From assembly GCA_964576925.1 (NCBI GenBank), contig CAZNWJ010000005.1, forward strand, positions 62,001-126,000: a stretch of 64,000 nt of DNA, in the 5' to 3' direction. A model generated the notes under the pieces. The model was not told the DNA's origin and searched no databases. It saw only the letters and a list, made by a program, of their open reading frames with translations. A program made the position numbers and the translations under genes. Shown piece by piece: positions 45,501-53,300 of the stretch; within the stretch, counting starts at the first letter, position 1; every line of letters starts with the position of its first letter. This DNA comes from JADJGC01 sp964576925 (lineage in GTDB: Bacteria; Zixibacteria; MSB-5A5; CAIYYT01).

Positions 45501-47304
45501 CACGCAGTCGGGCGTGATCAACGTGACCTTCATCGCGTCCGATGGTGCGCTTGCCGATTCTGAAGTCGTGGCAATCACAGTTAACAACGTCAATCTCGCG
45601 CCGGTCCTGGCGGCGATCGGACCCAAGGTCGTTGCCGAAGGCGCCAACCTGAATTTCGCAGTCACTGCGACCGATCCTGATTTGACGATTCCGACCTTGG
45701 TCGCTCTCAATGTGCCGCTGAATGCCACCTTTGTCGACAATGGCAACGGTTCAGGCACTTTCAATTTCAGTCCGAATTTCACGCAGGAAGGTGTCTACAA
45801 CGTCACCTTCATCGCGAGCGACGGGGCCTTAGCCGACACCGAAGTCGTCGTCATCACGGTCGGCTCGACCAATCTCCCGCCGGTGCTGGCGGCGATCGGT
45901 CCGCGCTCGGTCAATGAAGGTGCGAATCTGAACTTTGGCGTCAGCGCTACTGATCCGGATCTGAGCACGCCGACGCTGTCGGCCGTGAATGTCCCGCTCA
46001 ATGCGACCTTTGTCAACAACGGTAACGGTACAGGGACTTTCAATTTCAATCCGAGCTTCACGCAGTCGGGTGTGTTCAACGTGACCTTTATCGCCTCGGA
46101 CGGTGCGCTTGCTGATTCAGAAGTTGTCGCCATCACCGTCAATAACGTCAATCTGCCGCCGGTGTTGGCAGCGATCGGCCCACGCTCGGTGAACGAGGGA
46201 CAGAACTTGAACTTCGTGGCCTCGGCGTCTGATCTCGATGCCACGATCCCGACGCTGGTTGCCCAAAACCTGCCGGCAAATGCTACATTCAGTGACAACG
46301 GCAATGGCACCGGCACCTTTGATTTCACTCCGACATTCACCCAGAGTGGTGTCTACAACGTGCGCTTCATCGCCTCTGACGGCACACTGGCCGATACGGA
46401 GCTGGTTGCTATCACAGTCGTGGATCAGGGCGGTAATGTGCCGCCGCAACGGGTCACCGATTTGATGGCGACGATTGTCAGCGATGCGATCCAACTTTCC
46501 TGGACTCCGATCACGACCGACTCGGTCGGCACGCCGACCCTCCTGTCCCGCTACGTTATCTATCGCGGAACGCGCGCTTACTTCACGCCGACTCCGGCCG
46601 AATCGATCGGCGTGGTCACTCCGGCGATCGGATCGTTTACCGACAACAACCTCGGCGGTGCCAACGTCGTTGGCGATACCGCTGTGAATTACTTCTACGC
46701 TGTGATCGTAGTCGACCAGATCGAGCGGCGCTCGAATGTCTCGAATCGCGCCGGTGAATACGACTACCAGATCATCACTACCGCCACGACTGATTTCAAC
46801 CTCGCCGGCCTGCCGTTTGCGAATACCGGTTTGGCTACAGCGCAGGATGTCATCAACTCGATGGGCGGAACGACAAATATCAATACGCTGAACAACTACA
46901 TCCCGTCGTCGCAGAGCTACCAGGCTCGCTTCGCTGCGGGCTTCGGCACCAACTTCGCCGTTGCGCCGGGCAGCGTCTTCCAGGTGAATGCCAAAACCAA
47001 CTTCGTTTGGTCGATTGCCGGTCGCGTTCCTGATCCGGGGACCACATCGTACTCGATCTTGACGACACCGACGACAGATTATTCGCTGATTATGATTCCG
47101 TTTGAATTCGACGGCGTCTTCCTCGTGGCTCAAGACGTCATTAACAGCATTCCCGGATTGCTCAACACGCTGAACGAATTTCTACCCGCTTCGCAGTCGT
47201 ATCGTTCGCGCTTTGCAGCAGGATTTGGCACGAACTTCTCGGTAAAGGCGGGACGCGTCTACCAGGCCAATGCGGCTGCGACAGGCGTGTTCCCGGCGCC
47301 GTAG
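33541..47304 (+). CDS. Giant exported repeat protein (4,587 aa, 42 cadherin/Ig-like repeats)
   Basis: Signal peptide (residues 1-36, AMLVLLLVLAGSATIRA). Residues about 41-365 hold four tandem repeats of about 80 residues (VQRG / TSVDLSRS / RGQLTSAT / W-V-F pattern). Residues 369-4293 hold 42 cadherin/Ig-like repeats of 93-94 residues; each runs PVLAAIGPR-V-EG-NLNF, DPDATTPTLSAV, NATFVDNGNGTGTFNF, GVYNVTFIASDG, LADSEVVAITV. DxD and DNGNG-like motifs recur at positions that bind calcium in related adhesive domains. After these come an FN3-like domain (about 4300-4405) and two copies of an 85-residue module (TTDFNLAGLPF ... SQSYQARFAAGFGTNF). There is no sorting CTD, dockerin or transmembrane tail. 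Probably a long fibrillar adhesin or surface filament. The ATG at 33541 has GGGAG six bases upstream. Confidence 0.9.
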   Translation: MRLSIGTTFKTARRHGLPAMLVLLLVLAGSATIRAASINNVQTGEVTFSAATQNVTITSVDLTRSILIFSERANSASPETGAVRGQLTSATNIQFNKGSATGSVTVRWYVAEFISGVSVQRGSTTLSATTVNQTISSVSLSESFVIVSKSTTGTSFDNNDFERARLTSSTNLELSTNAGSGGTADWQVVTFTGASVQRNILTLASASTSVTAAITSVDLSRSFLLYSYSSPTGTVNNIGQKQVRGRISSATQLEFTRDNTGVDLSIAWEVIQLPVGDQVQSNIASIASATSQSDVTISTVDLSRAIAFSGNQSMYGQSWGRTAYSSADNPGRASYTHQLLNTTTLRLNRAVTGTASSVSYFVVNFAQANQAPVLAAIGPRNVNESANLNFGVSASDPDATTPSLSAVNVPANATFTDNGNGTGTFNFNPSFSQSGVINVTFIASDGTLADSEVVAITVNNVNRAPVLAAIGPRNVNEGANLNFGVSGSDPDATTPALSAVNVPANATFTDNGNGTGTFNFNPSFSQSGVVNVTFIASDGTLADSEVVAITVNNVNQAPVLAAIGPRNVNEGANLNFGVTASDGDSTTPAVSAINVPANATFTDNGNGTGTFDFNPSFSQSGVINVTFIASDGTLADSEVVAITVNNVNRAPVLAAIGPKNVNEGVNLNFNVTATDPDATTPSFSAVGVPPNATLVDNGNGSATFNFTPSFTQSGVINVTFITSDGTLADSEVVVITVNNINQAPVLAAIGPRNVNENSNLNFAVSATDIDATIPVLTAVGLPTGASFTDNTNGTGTFNFTPDFSQSGVYNVTFVASDGVLADSEVVAITVNNVNRAPVLSAIGPRNVNENVNLNFGATASDPDGTTPTLSVVGLPSGATFIDNTNGTGTFNFTPNFSQSGVYNVTFIASDGTLADSEVVAITVNNVNRAPVLAAIGPRNVNENANLNFNATATDPDATTPSLSAVGLPSGATFIDNANGSGTFNFTPNFTQSGVYNVTFIASDGTLADSEVVAITVNNVNRAPVLAAIGPRNVNEGAALNFNATATDPDGATPTLSAVNLPANSSFIDNGNGSGSFSFNPDFTQAGVFNVTFITSDGTLADSEVVAITVNDVSLPPVLASIGPRSVTEGQNLSFGVSASDPDLTTPALSAVNLPANATFVDNGNGTGTFDFTPSFVQAGVVNVTFIASDGTLADSEVVAITVNEAGNQRPVLAAIGPRNVTEGQALNFGTTATDPDGTTPSFTAAGVPTNATFTDNGNGTASFAFNPSFVQAGIYNVTFIASDGSLADSEVVAITVNEAGNQRPVLAAIGPRSVTEGQNLNFTASATDVDGTTPTLSAVNVPLNATFVNNGNGTGTFNFNPSFVQAGVYNVTFIASDGTLADSEVVAVTVNEAGNQRPVLATIGPRSVTEGQNLNFVASASDVDGTTPTLSATNLPPNASFVNNGNGTGTFDFNPSFVQAGVFNVTFIASDGTLADSEVVAITVNEAGNQRPVLAAIGPRSVNEGAVLNVALSATDPDATFPTFSAVGLPANATITNNGNGTASFTFNPDFTQSGVINVTFIASDGTLADSEVVAVTVNNVNQAPVLAAIGAKNVAEGGNLNFAVSGTDPDGSTPSLNAVGVPTNASFIDNGNGTGTFNFDPDFTQSGVFNVTFIASDGTLADSEIVAITVANTNRTPILAAIGPRNVNEGANLNFNATASDPDGGAPALTAVGTPLNATFVDNGNGSGTFNFAPSFSQSGVFNVTFVASDGTLADSEVVAITVNNVNVAPVLAAIGPRSVAENAVLNFNITATDFDGTTPSFTAVNVPTNATFLDNGNGTATFNFAPDFSQEGVYNVRFIASDGALADSELVAITVTNTNRAPVLAAIGPRNVNEGAVLNFVASATDPDATTPALSAVSLPANATFTDNGNGTGSFSFSPSFDQSGNFNVTFVASDGVLADSEIVVITVNNVNRAPVLAAIGPRSVNETANLNFVATASDPDLTTPTLAAQNLPVNATFVDNGNGTGTFNFNPTALQAGVYNVRFIASDGTLSDTELVAITVNDVSQPPVLATIGPRSVTEGQNLNFGVSATDIDATTPSLTAVGVPLNATFVDNGNGTGTFNFNPSFVQAGVYNVTFIASDGALADSEVVAITVNEAGNQRPVLATIGPRNVTEGQNLNFVASATDVDGTTPTLSAVNVPLNATFVNNGDGTGTFNFAPSFVQAGVYNVTIIASDGALADSEVVAITVNEAGNQRPVLAAIGPRNVTENQNLNFNISASDPDATTPTLSAVNVPLNATFVNNGNGTGTFNFNPSFVQAGVYNVTFIASDGTLADSEVVAITVIDAGNQRPVLAAIGPRNVTEGQNLNFVASASDVDGTTPTLSAVNVPLNATFVNNGNGTGSFNFAPSFVQAGVYNVTFIASDGTLADSEVVAITVIEAGNQRPVLATIGSRSVTEGQNLNFNASATDADGTTPTLSAVNVPLNSTFVNNGNGTGTFNFAPSFVQAGVYNVTIIASDGTLADSEVVQITVNEAGNQRPVLAAIGPRSVTENLNLNFNISATDPDATTPTLTAVNVPLNATFVNNGNGTGTFNFNPNFVQAGVYNVTFIASDGTLADSEVVAITVIDAGNQRPVLAAIGSRSVTEGQNLNFNITASDVDATIPTLSAVNTPLNATFVDNGNGSGTFNFDPNFVQAGVYNVTFIASDGTLADSEVVQITVNEAGNQRPVLATIGPRNVTEGQTLNFNISAVDPDQTTPTFTAVGVPVNATFVDNGNGTGTFNFQPNYIQSAIYVVTFITSDGTLADSESVTITVNEAGNQRPVLAAIGPKTIGEGSLLTFGLSATDADQTFPVFTAFGMPANASLSDNGNGTATFNFTPSYNQAAIYNIIFVAFDGSLADSETVQITVTNTNRAPILASIGPKTVAEGAALNFGTSASDPDGAIPTMTAVNVPANATYVNNGNGTGTFTFNPNFSQAGVYNVTFIASDGNLADSEVVAITVTGTNLAPVLASIGPRSVTEGQNLNFNATATDPDGTNPTMTALNVPTNATFVDNGNGSGTFNFNPSFIQAGLYNVTFIASDGLLADTEVVAITVNEAGNQRPVLATIGPRSVTEGASLNFNASATDPDATTPTLSAVNLPANATFVNNGNGTGSFSFSPGFLQAGVYNVTFIASDGTLADSEIVAITVLDAGNQRPVLAAIGPKLVNEGQNLNFGVSATDPDATTPTLTAVNVPLNATFTDNGNGTGSFNFNPAFNQAGIFNVTFIASDGVLADSEVVQITVNDAGNQRPVLATIGARSVTENQNLNFGVSATDPDATTPTLTAVNTPLNATFVDNGNGTGTFNFNPSFVQAGIYNVTFIASDGALADSEVVQITVNEAGNQRPVLATIGARSVTEGAVLNFNVSASDVDATIPTLTAVNTPLNATFTDNGDGTGSFSFSPTFVQAGVYNVTFIASDGTLADSEVVAITVNEAGNQRPVLAAIGPRLVNEGATLNFNATATDADGTTPTLSAVNVPANATFVNNGNGTGTFTFNPTFVQAGVYNVTFIASDGTLADSEVVQITVNDAGNQRPVLATIGARSVTEGQNLNFGVSATDADATIPTLSAVNVPPNATFVNNGNGTGTFNFNPSFVQAGVYNVTFIASDGTLADSEVVQITVNEAGNQRPVLAAIGPRSVTEGAVLNFNISASDVDATIPTLTAVNTPLNATFTNNGDGTGTFSFSPSFVQAGVYNVTFIASDGTLADSEVVAITVNEAGNQRPVLATIGPRNVNEGATLNFNATATDPDATIPTLSAVNVPANATFVNNGNGTGTFTFNPDFVQAGVYNVTFIASDGTLADSEVVAVTVIDAGNQRPVLATIGPRSVTEAQNLNFNVSATDPDLTIPTLSAVNVPPNATFVNNGNGTGTFNFNPGYTQAGLYNVTFIASDGALADSEVVAITVIEVGNQRPVLAAIGPKNVNEGAILNFGVSASDLDATFPILSAVNVPANATFTDNGNGTGTFNFAPNFTQSGVINVTFIASDGALADSEVVAITVNNVNLAPVLAAIGPKVVAEGANLNFAVTATDPDLTIPTLVALNVPLNATFVDNGNGSGTFNFSPNFTQEGVYNVTFIASDGALADTEVVVITVGSTNLPPVLAAIGPRSVNEGANLNFGVSATDPDLSTPTLSAVNVPLNATFVNNGNGTGTFNFNPSFTQSGVFNVTFIASDGALADSEVVAITVNNVNLPPVLAAIGPRSVNEGQNLNFVASASDLDATIPTLVAQNLPANATFSDNGNGTGTFDFTPTFTQSGVYNVRFIASDGTLADTELVAITVVDQGGNVPPQRVTDLMATIVSDAIQLSWTPITTDSVGTPTLLSRYVIYRGTRAYFTPTPAESIGVVTPAIGSFTDNNLGGANVVGDTAVNYFYAVIVVDQIERRSNVSNRAGEYDYQIITTATTDFNLAGLPFANTGLATAQDVINSMGGTTNINTLNNYIPSSQSYQARFAAGFGTNFAVAPGSVFQVNAKTNFVWSIAGRVPDPGTTSYSILTTPTTDYSLIMIPFEFDGVFLVAQDVINSIPGLLNTLNEFLPASQSYRSRFAAGFGTNFSVKAGRVYQANAAATGVFPAP
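33661..34635 (+). repeat. Four tandem ~80-residue repeats at the N-terminus of the giant protein
   Basis: Residues about 41-117, 119-195, 197-274 and 279-365 share VQ.G, a T/S-rich strand, I-S-VDLSRS, R-G-x-L/I-T/S-S-A-T and an aromatic-V-x-F end. Copies are divergent at DNA level. The cross-copy pattern is clear by eye; the family name is not known to me. Confidence 0.7.
39961..41652 (+). repeat. 846-bp higher-order tandem duplication (units 20-25)
   Basis: Units 20-22 (39961-40806) and 23-25 (40807-41652) are each exactly 846 bp, three 282-bp repeats. Units 20 and 23 share APSFVQ and NVTIIASDG; units 21 and 24 share VTEN, LNFNIS and ITVIDAG. Confidence 0.75.
43339..45030 (+). repeat. 846-bp higher-order tandem duplication (units 32-37)
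   Basis: Units 32-34 (43339-44184) and 35-37 (44185-45030) are 846 bp each. Units 33 and 36 share GAVLNFN, SDVDATIPTLTAVNTPLN, NGDGTG and FSFSP; units 34 and 37 share GATLNFNATATD and FTFNP. Confidence 0.8.
46765..47304 (+). repeat. Two ~85-residue modules at the C-terminus of the giant protein
   Basis: Both copies read TTATTD/TTPTTD, then a LAGLPF or LIMIPF strand, AQDVINS, N-TLN-, SQSY+ARF/+SRFAAGFGTNF and a V-x-x-NA strand. They form the extreme C-terminus and so could be the anchoring part. Confidence 0.7.
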
Positions 47305-47352
47305 GGAAGATCACGATGAATATTTTTCGCTACTTCATATTTGGAGGTTACT

Positions 47353-50300
47353 GTGCGGTTAAACACTGATAATCGCAGGATGCAAGCAGGATATTGGAGC
47401 TACCTGCTTGTGGTTGCGACTGCCGTGTGGCTCGTGCTCCCGGCGGCAGCCTTCGCGCAGGGGTCGATTTTCGGAACGGTTCAGAATTCGAACCTGACCA
47501 CCCCGGCCGATGGCGACATCCTCTTCTTCGGATTTCTCGACGACACCGATGAGGAAATTCGAATCGAATCGTCTGACGGCGCCGGTTATCAGTCCGGCAA
47601 CTGGTTCGATGATTTCCAGAACTACCTGACCGAAGCGGCGGGCAACCCGTACGACTATTATTTTGTCAACGTCGCCAACGGGGAATCCTTCCACCTGGGT
47701 AAGCCGATTCCGAACAACTCGTTCCAGCAAGAGGACATTCTCCTGGCCGCGAGTTCGCTACCAACGCGTCCGACAAACGTATCGGCGCGGGCGATCTCGA
47801 GCACCCGCATGTATGTCGCTTGGAGTGGTGCCCCCGGATTGACCTACCACGTCTACCGGCGGCTGGCTACCTCCAATGGGTCATTTTTCCGCCTTGACAA
47901 TCCGGCCGGCAGTCTGGCCAACCCGGGTGTCGCCGACACCTTCTTCGTCGACACGACGGTTGACGGGGTATCATCTTACACATACCTCGTCATCGCCCAG
48001 AACGGGAGCGGCGTCTATTCCGCACATTCGGCGCTCGCTACCGGTAACTCCGCGGTATTGACTGCGCCGGTTGTTCAGTCGATTACACCGAATACCGGCC
48101 CGAGCGTCGGTGGAACTGCCGTGACGATTAACGGCGCCGGTTTCGATGCTGCCGGCCTGACCGTGACTTTCAGCGGTAATCCGGCGACCAGTGTGACCGT
48201 AGTGAACGCCGGCCGCATCACGGCCGTCTCCCCGGCGGGTACTGGAACGGTGAATATCATCGTGACCAACACCTCAGCCGGACTGAGTGGAACGCTCACT
48301 GGCGGCTACAGCTACTTCACAAACGGAGCTCCGGTCGCCAATGCAGGTCCTGATCAACTCGGCCGTTTCAAGAATACACTGATTACACTTAACGGCACGC
48401 TTTCCAGCGATCCCAACGGCGATAGCCTGTTCTATAACTGGCTGCAGACCTCGGGTCCTGCGGTGACCCTATCCAGCAACACAGTCGCCCAACCGACCTT
48501 CACTGCGTCGTCCAACGGTGACTATTTCTTCCGACTGATCGTCAATGACGGAATCGTCAACTCCGCGCCTGACACGGTGCGGATCCAAGTCGTAGAGCGC
48601 GCTCCAGTGCTCGCCACAATTGGACCGCGTAGCGTGACCGAAGGTGCCAATCTCAACTTCAACGCCACTGCGACCGATGCCGATGGCACGACGCCGACGC
48701 TCTCTGCCGTCAACCTCCCGGCGGGCGCGACGTTTGTCAACAACGGCAACGGCAGCGGGACTTTCAATTTCACGCCGACATTTGTGCAGGCCGGCGTTTA
48801 CAACGTGACCTTCATCGCTTCCGACGGCGTCCTTGCCGACTCGGAAGTTGTCGCTATAACTGTTAACGAAGCCGGCAACCAGCGACCGGTTCTGGCGACC
48901 ATCGGCCCGCGTTCGGTGACCGAGGGCGCTACGCTCAACTTCAATGCTTCGGCTACTGATGTTGACGCGACGATTCCGACGCTCTCCGCCGTGAATCTCC
49001 CGGCCGGTGCAACCTTTGTCAACAATGGCAACGGTACTGGTACCTTCAACTTCGTGCCCAACTTTACGCAGGCGGGTGTCTACAACGTCACCTTCGTTGC
49101 TTCAGACGGCACGCTTGCCGATTCCGAGGTCGTGGCCATCACGGTTAACGAAGCGGGCAATCAGCGTCCGGTGCTGGCGGCGATTGGTCCCCGCCTGACT
49201 AATGAAGGCGTCTTGTTGACCTTTAATGCTACGGCAACTGACGCAGACGGCACCACGCCAGCGCTCACGGCCGTGAACGTCCCGCTGAACGCGACCTTTG
49301 TCGATAACGGCAACGGCAGTGGCACATTCAATTTCACACCGAACTTCACGCAGTCGGGCGTCTACAACGTGACCTTCATCGCCTCCGACGGCACGCTTGC
49401 CGATTCCGAAGTCGTGGCCATTACGGTTAACGACGGCGGCAACCAGCGCCCGGTACTGGCGGCGATCGGCCCGCGCTCGGTCACTGAAGGTGCAAACCTG
49501 AATTTCAACGCGACGGCAACCGATCCCGACAACACGACACCAACACTTTCCGCCGTCGGCTTGCCTTCGGGTGCAACGTTTGTCAATAATGGCAACGGCA
49601 GCGGGACTTTCAACTTCACGCCGACATTTGTGCAGGCCGGTGTTTACAACGTGACATTCATCGCTTCCGACGGCGTCCTTGCCGATTCTGAAGTTGTCGC
49701 TATAACTGTCAACGAAGCTGGCAACCAGCGACCGGTTCTGGCGACCATCGGTCCGCGGAGCGTGACCGAGGGTGCTACGCTCAACTTCAATGCTTCGGCT
49801 ACTGATGCTGACGCTACGATACCCACGCTGTCTGCTGTGAATCTTCCGGCCGGTGCAACCTTCGTCAACAATGGTAACGGCACTGGTACCTTCAACTTCG
49901 TGCCGAACTTCACCCAGGCCGGTGTCTACAACGTGACCTTCATCGCCTCCGACGGTACACTGGCCGATTCCGAGGTCGTGGCCATTACGGTCAACGAAGC
50001 AGGCAATCAGCGCCCGGTGCTGGCGACTATCGGGCCCCGCTTCACCAACGAAGGCGTACTGCTGACCTTCAACGCGACGGCCACGGATGCTGACAGTACA
50101 ACGCCGACGCTTGCCGCGGTCAATGTCCCGGCGAATGCGACCTTTGTCGACAACGGCAACGGTAGCGGCACGTTCAACTTCACACCGAACTTTACGCAGG
50201 CGGGTGTCTACAATGTCACCTTTATCGCGTCTGACGGCACACTCGCCGACAGTGAGGTTGTTGCAGTGACCGTTCTCGAGGGCGGCAATCAACGGCCGGT

Positions 50301-53300
50301 ACTGGCCGCGATTGGCCCTCAACTTGTCACTGAAGGTGTCAATCTCAACTTCAACATTTCGGCAATTGACCCGGACAATACGATTCCCGTCTTGTCGGCG
50401 GTCAACGCACCGGCGGGTGCCACGTTTGTGAATAATCTCGACGGTACCGGTACGTTTAACTTCACTCCGAACTTCGCTCAAGCCGGTATTTACAATGTCA
50501 CCTTCATCGCGACCGACGGGGTTCTCGCCGATTCTGAAGTTGTTGCGATAACTGTGAATGACGCCGGCAATCAGGCGCCGGTACTGGCCGCAATCGGCCC
50601 GCGCAACGTCAACGAAGGCGCCGTGCTAAACTTCGTGGCTACCGCTACCGACCCCGACGCCACCGTTCCGACACTGGCTGCGGTCGGCGTTCCTGTCAAT
50701 GCCACTTTCACCGACAACGGCAACGGCACGGGCACATTCAACTTTGCGCCCAACTTCACCCAGTCAGGCGTCTACAACGTAACCTTCATCGCCTCCGACG
50801 GCGTACTGGCCGACTCCGAAGTGGTAGTGATCACAGTCAATGAGGCCAACCGTCCGCCGGTATTAGCGGCAATCGGACCGCAGACGGTCGCAGAGGGTGT
50901 CCTGCTGACATTCGGCATCTCAGCCACTGATCTGGATGCCACAATTCCGGTACTTACCGCCGTGAATCTTCCGGCCAACGCGACGCTGGTCGACAATCTC
51001 AACGGCACGGCGACTTTCAGCTTTACGCCGAGTTTCGCTCAGGCCGGTGTTTACAACGTTACGTTTATCGCCTCCGACGGGCTGCTTGCCGATTCGGAAG
51101 TCGTAGCGATCACCGTAACGGAGGCTGGCAATCAGACGCCGGTTCTTGCGCTCATCGGCAATCGCGCGGTGCAGGAAGGCGGCCTGCTGGAATTCCGTGT
51201 CAGCGCCGTCGATCCGGACGGTTCGATCCCGACTCTGGTAGCCTCCAATGTGCCACTGAACGCTGCCTTTGTTGATTCCGCCAATGGCGCCGGCTCGTTT
51301 ACGTTCTCACCGAACTTCAATCAGGCTGGATTCTATAATGTCCTCTTCGTCGCATCTGACGGCCTCGCTGCCGACAGCGAGCTGGTGCAGATTACCGTCG
51401 GCGAATCGGGCAACATTCCGCCGATCCTTAATCCGATTGGTCCGCAGCAGATTGCCGAGAATAACGTCTTGACGATTCTGATTTCTGCTACCGACGAGAC
51501 AAATCCACCTGCTCTACAATTGAGCACGTTGATGAACAACTACGTTTTTGTCGACTCCGGCAATGGCGTCGGTACGTTTACCTACACGCCGAACTACTTC
51601 GATGCCGGTCTCGACTCGGTCGTCTTCTTCGCAATCGACGACGACGGTGCGATTGATCAAGAGAAGGTGTACATTACAACACTCGACATTAATCGTCCGC
51701 CGCAGATTCTTCCGGCGCTGCCCAACATCGTTGCCGTGCCGGGTGACTCTGTGAAGTTCCACATCGTTGCCGCTGATTCCACCGACCCGAACGGTGGCCG
51801 GCTCTATCTGCTCGCACTGCAAAAACCGTCAACCTCGGTATTCGTCGATTCGGCCAATAATCGCGGCTCGCTGCGCTGGCTGCCGACGATTGCTGATACC
51901 GGTGTGCACCAGTTTATCGTCTTGGTGACCGACGATGAATCACCCGCGCTCTCATCGCGCGATACCGCTCTGATTACCGTGAATGTGAGCAACCAGGCCC
52001 CGATCCTCGCCGCGATTGGTCCAAAGTCTGTATTAGAAGGAGATACCGTCTCGTTCCGTATCTCGGCAACCGACCCCGACGGCACCGTGCCGTTCTTCTA
52101 TGCGCAGAACATCCCGGCCAATGGCGTGCTCGTTGATTCGGCGAACGGCGCCGGCTCATTCACCTTCATGCCGGCGTTTACGCAGTCAGGGCTGTACTCC
52201 GTCAAGTTCTTCGCATCCGACGGTAACCGAACCGACAACGAAATCGTGTTGATTCAGGTGATCAATGTACCGCAGCCGCCAGAGATCACGGTGCCATCGA
52301 GCCCGCAGATCGTTACTGAGGGTGAGGTGCTCGAGTTCGGCTTAAGCGCTACCGATCCCGATGGCACGACGCCGAGCTTCGTGATGGCGGCGCTCTCTCC
52401 GTTACCGCCGAATGCTGCCTTGGTCGACTCCGGTAATGGCGCGGCTTCATTCCGTTTCGCACCGGTCTTTGTGCAGTCAGGAATCTACAATTTCTACTTC
52501 ATTGCGACTGACGGCCAGCGTTCTGACACTGGCCTTGTGACAGTCAACTGTCAGGATGCCGGCAACCAAACGCCGGTGCTGACGGTCAGACGTGCCTCAA
52601 CGACCCTCGGAGATTATGACACGACTTCGATACAAGAAGGCCAGCTGCTGATTCTGACTGCATTGGCTACCGACGCCGATAGCACCATCACGCTGCTTTC
52701 CACTTCCACGCCACTGCCGCACACGGCGACCTTTGTTGACAATATCAACTCGACGGGTACGTTTAACTGGCAAACTGCCAACCTTGAAGTCGGCCTCTAC
52801 ACCGTGACGTTTTACGCCACTGACGGAATCAGCAGCGCGATCATTGATTCGTCGCACGTGGTCATTCGCGTCACCGACCAGAACTTCTCGCCAGGAGCAA
52901 TGACCTACGATCCCCAGAGTGTTTGCTTCTTCCCGGGAGCGGGTTGCGGTGCGTCGCTTCCGGAAGGCGGTCTGTTGACGTTCAAGATTTTCGCCTTTGG
53001 AGGCGACCCTGATCTGACCAGTCCAATCTTCACTGCGTATCCGTTTACCGTGACCGGTTCCGATACCACTCTTCTGACAACGACGCCGTTGCCTAACAAC
53101 ATGTCGGTTGTCGATAACGGAGATACGGCGACGTTTTCCTTCTCGCCGAATTTCCAACAAGCGGGGACCTATCGGATCATGATCGTGCTGATCGATGAGA
53201 CGAATCCGAGCGACGTTGAACGCTCGGCGTGGAACATAACGGTGACCAACGTCTCCGTCCCGCCGGTGCTCAACCCGATCGGGCCGTTATCGGTTGTCGA

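Larger units (their letters stand above)
34645..46419 (+). repeat. Array of 42 cadherin/Ig-like repeats
   Basis: Forty-two units from the codon of the first NQAPVL to the last TVVD, averaging 280 bp. Two linker classes occur in blocks: NNVNxAPVL (units 1-8, 14-18, 39-42) and NEAGNQRPVL-like (units 10-13, 19-27, 30-39). Unit length is 279 bp in the first class and 282 bp in the second. Confidence 0.9.

Noticed and set aside
34645..46419. Regular ~280-bp repetition that might be taken for a CRISPR or satellite
   Set aside because: The period is a protein domain in frame throughout; there are no short identical repeats with unique spacers.
34647..50481. Many long minus-strand frames over the repeat arrays, some themselves repetitive
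   Set aside because: Repeated codons on the plus strand create periodic open frames on the other strand; start sites and signals are lacking.
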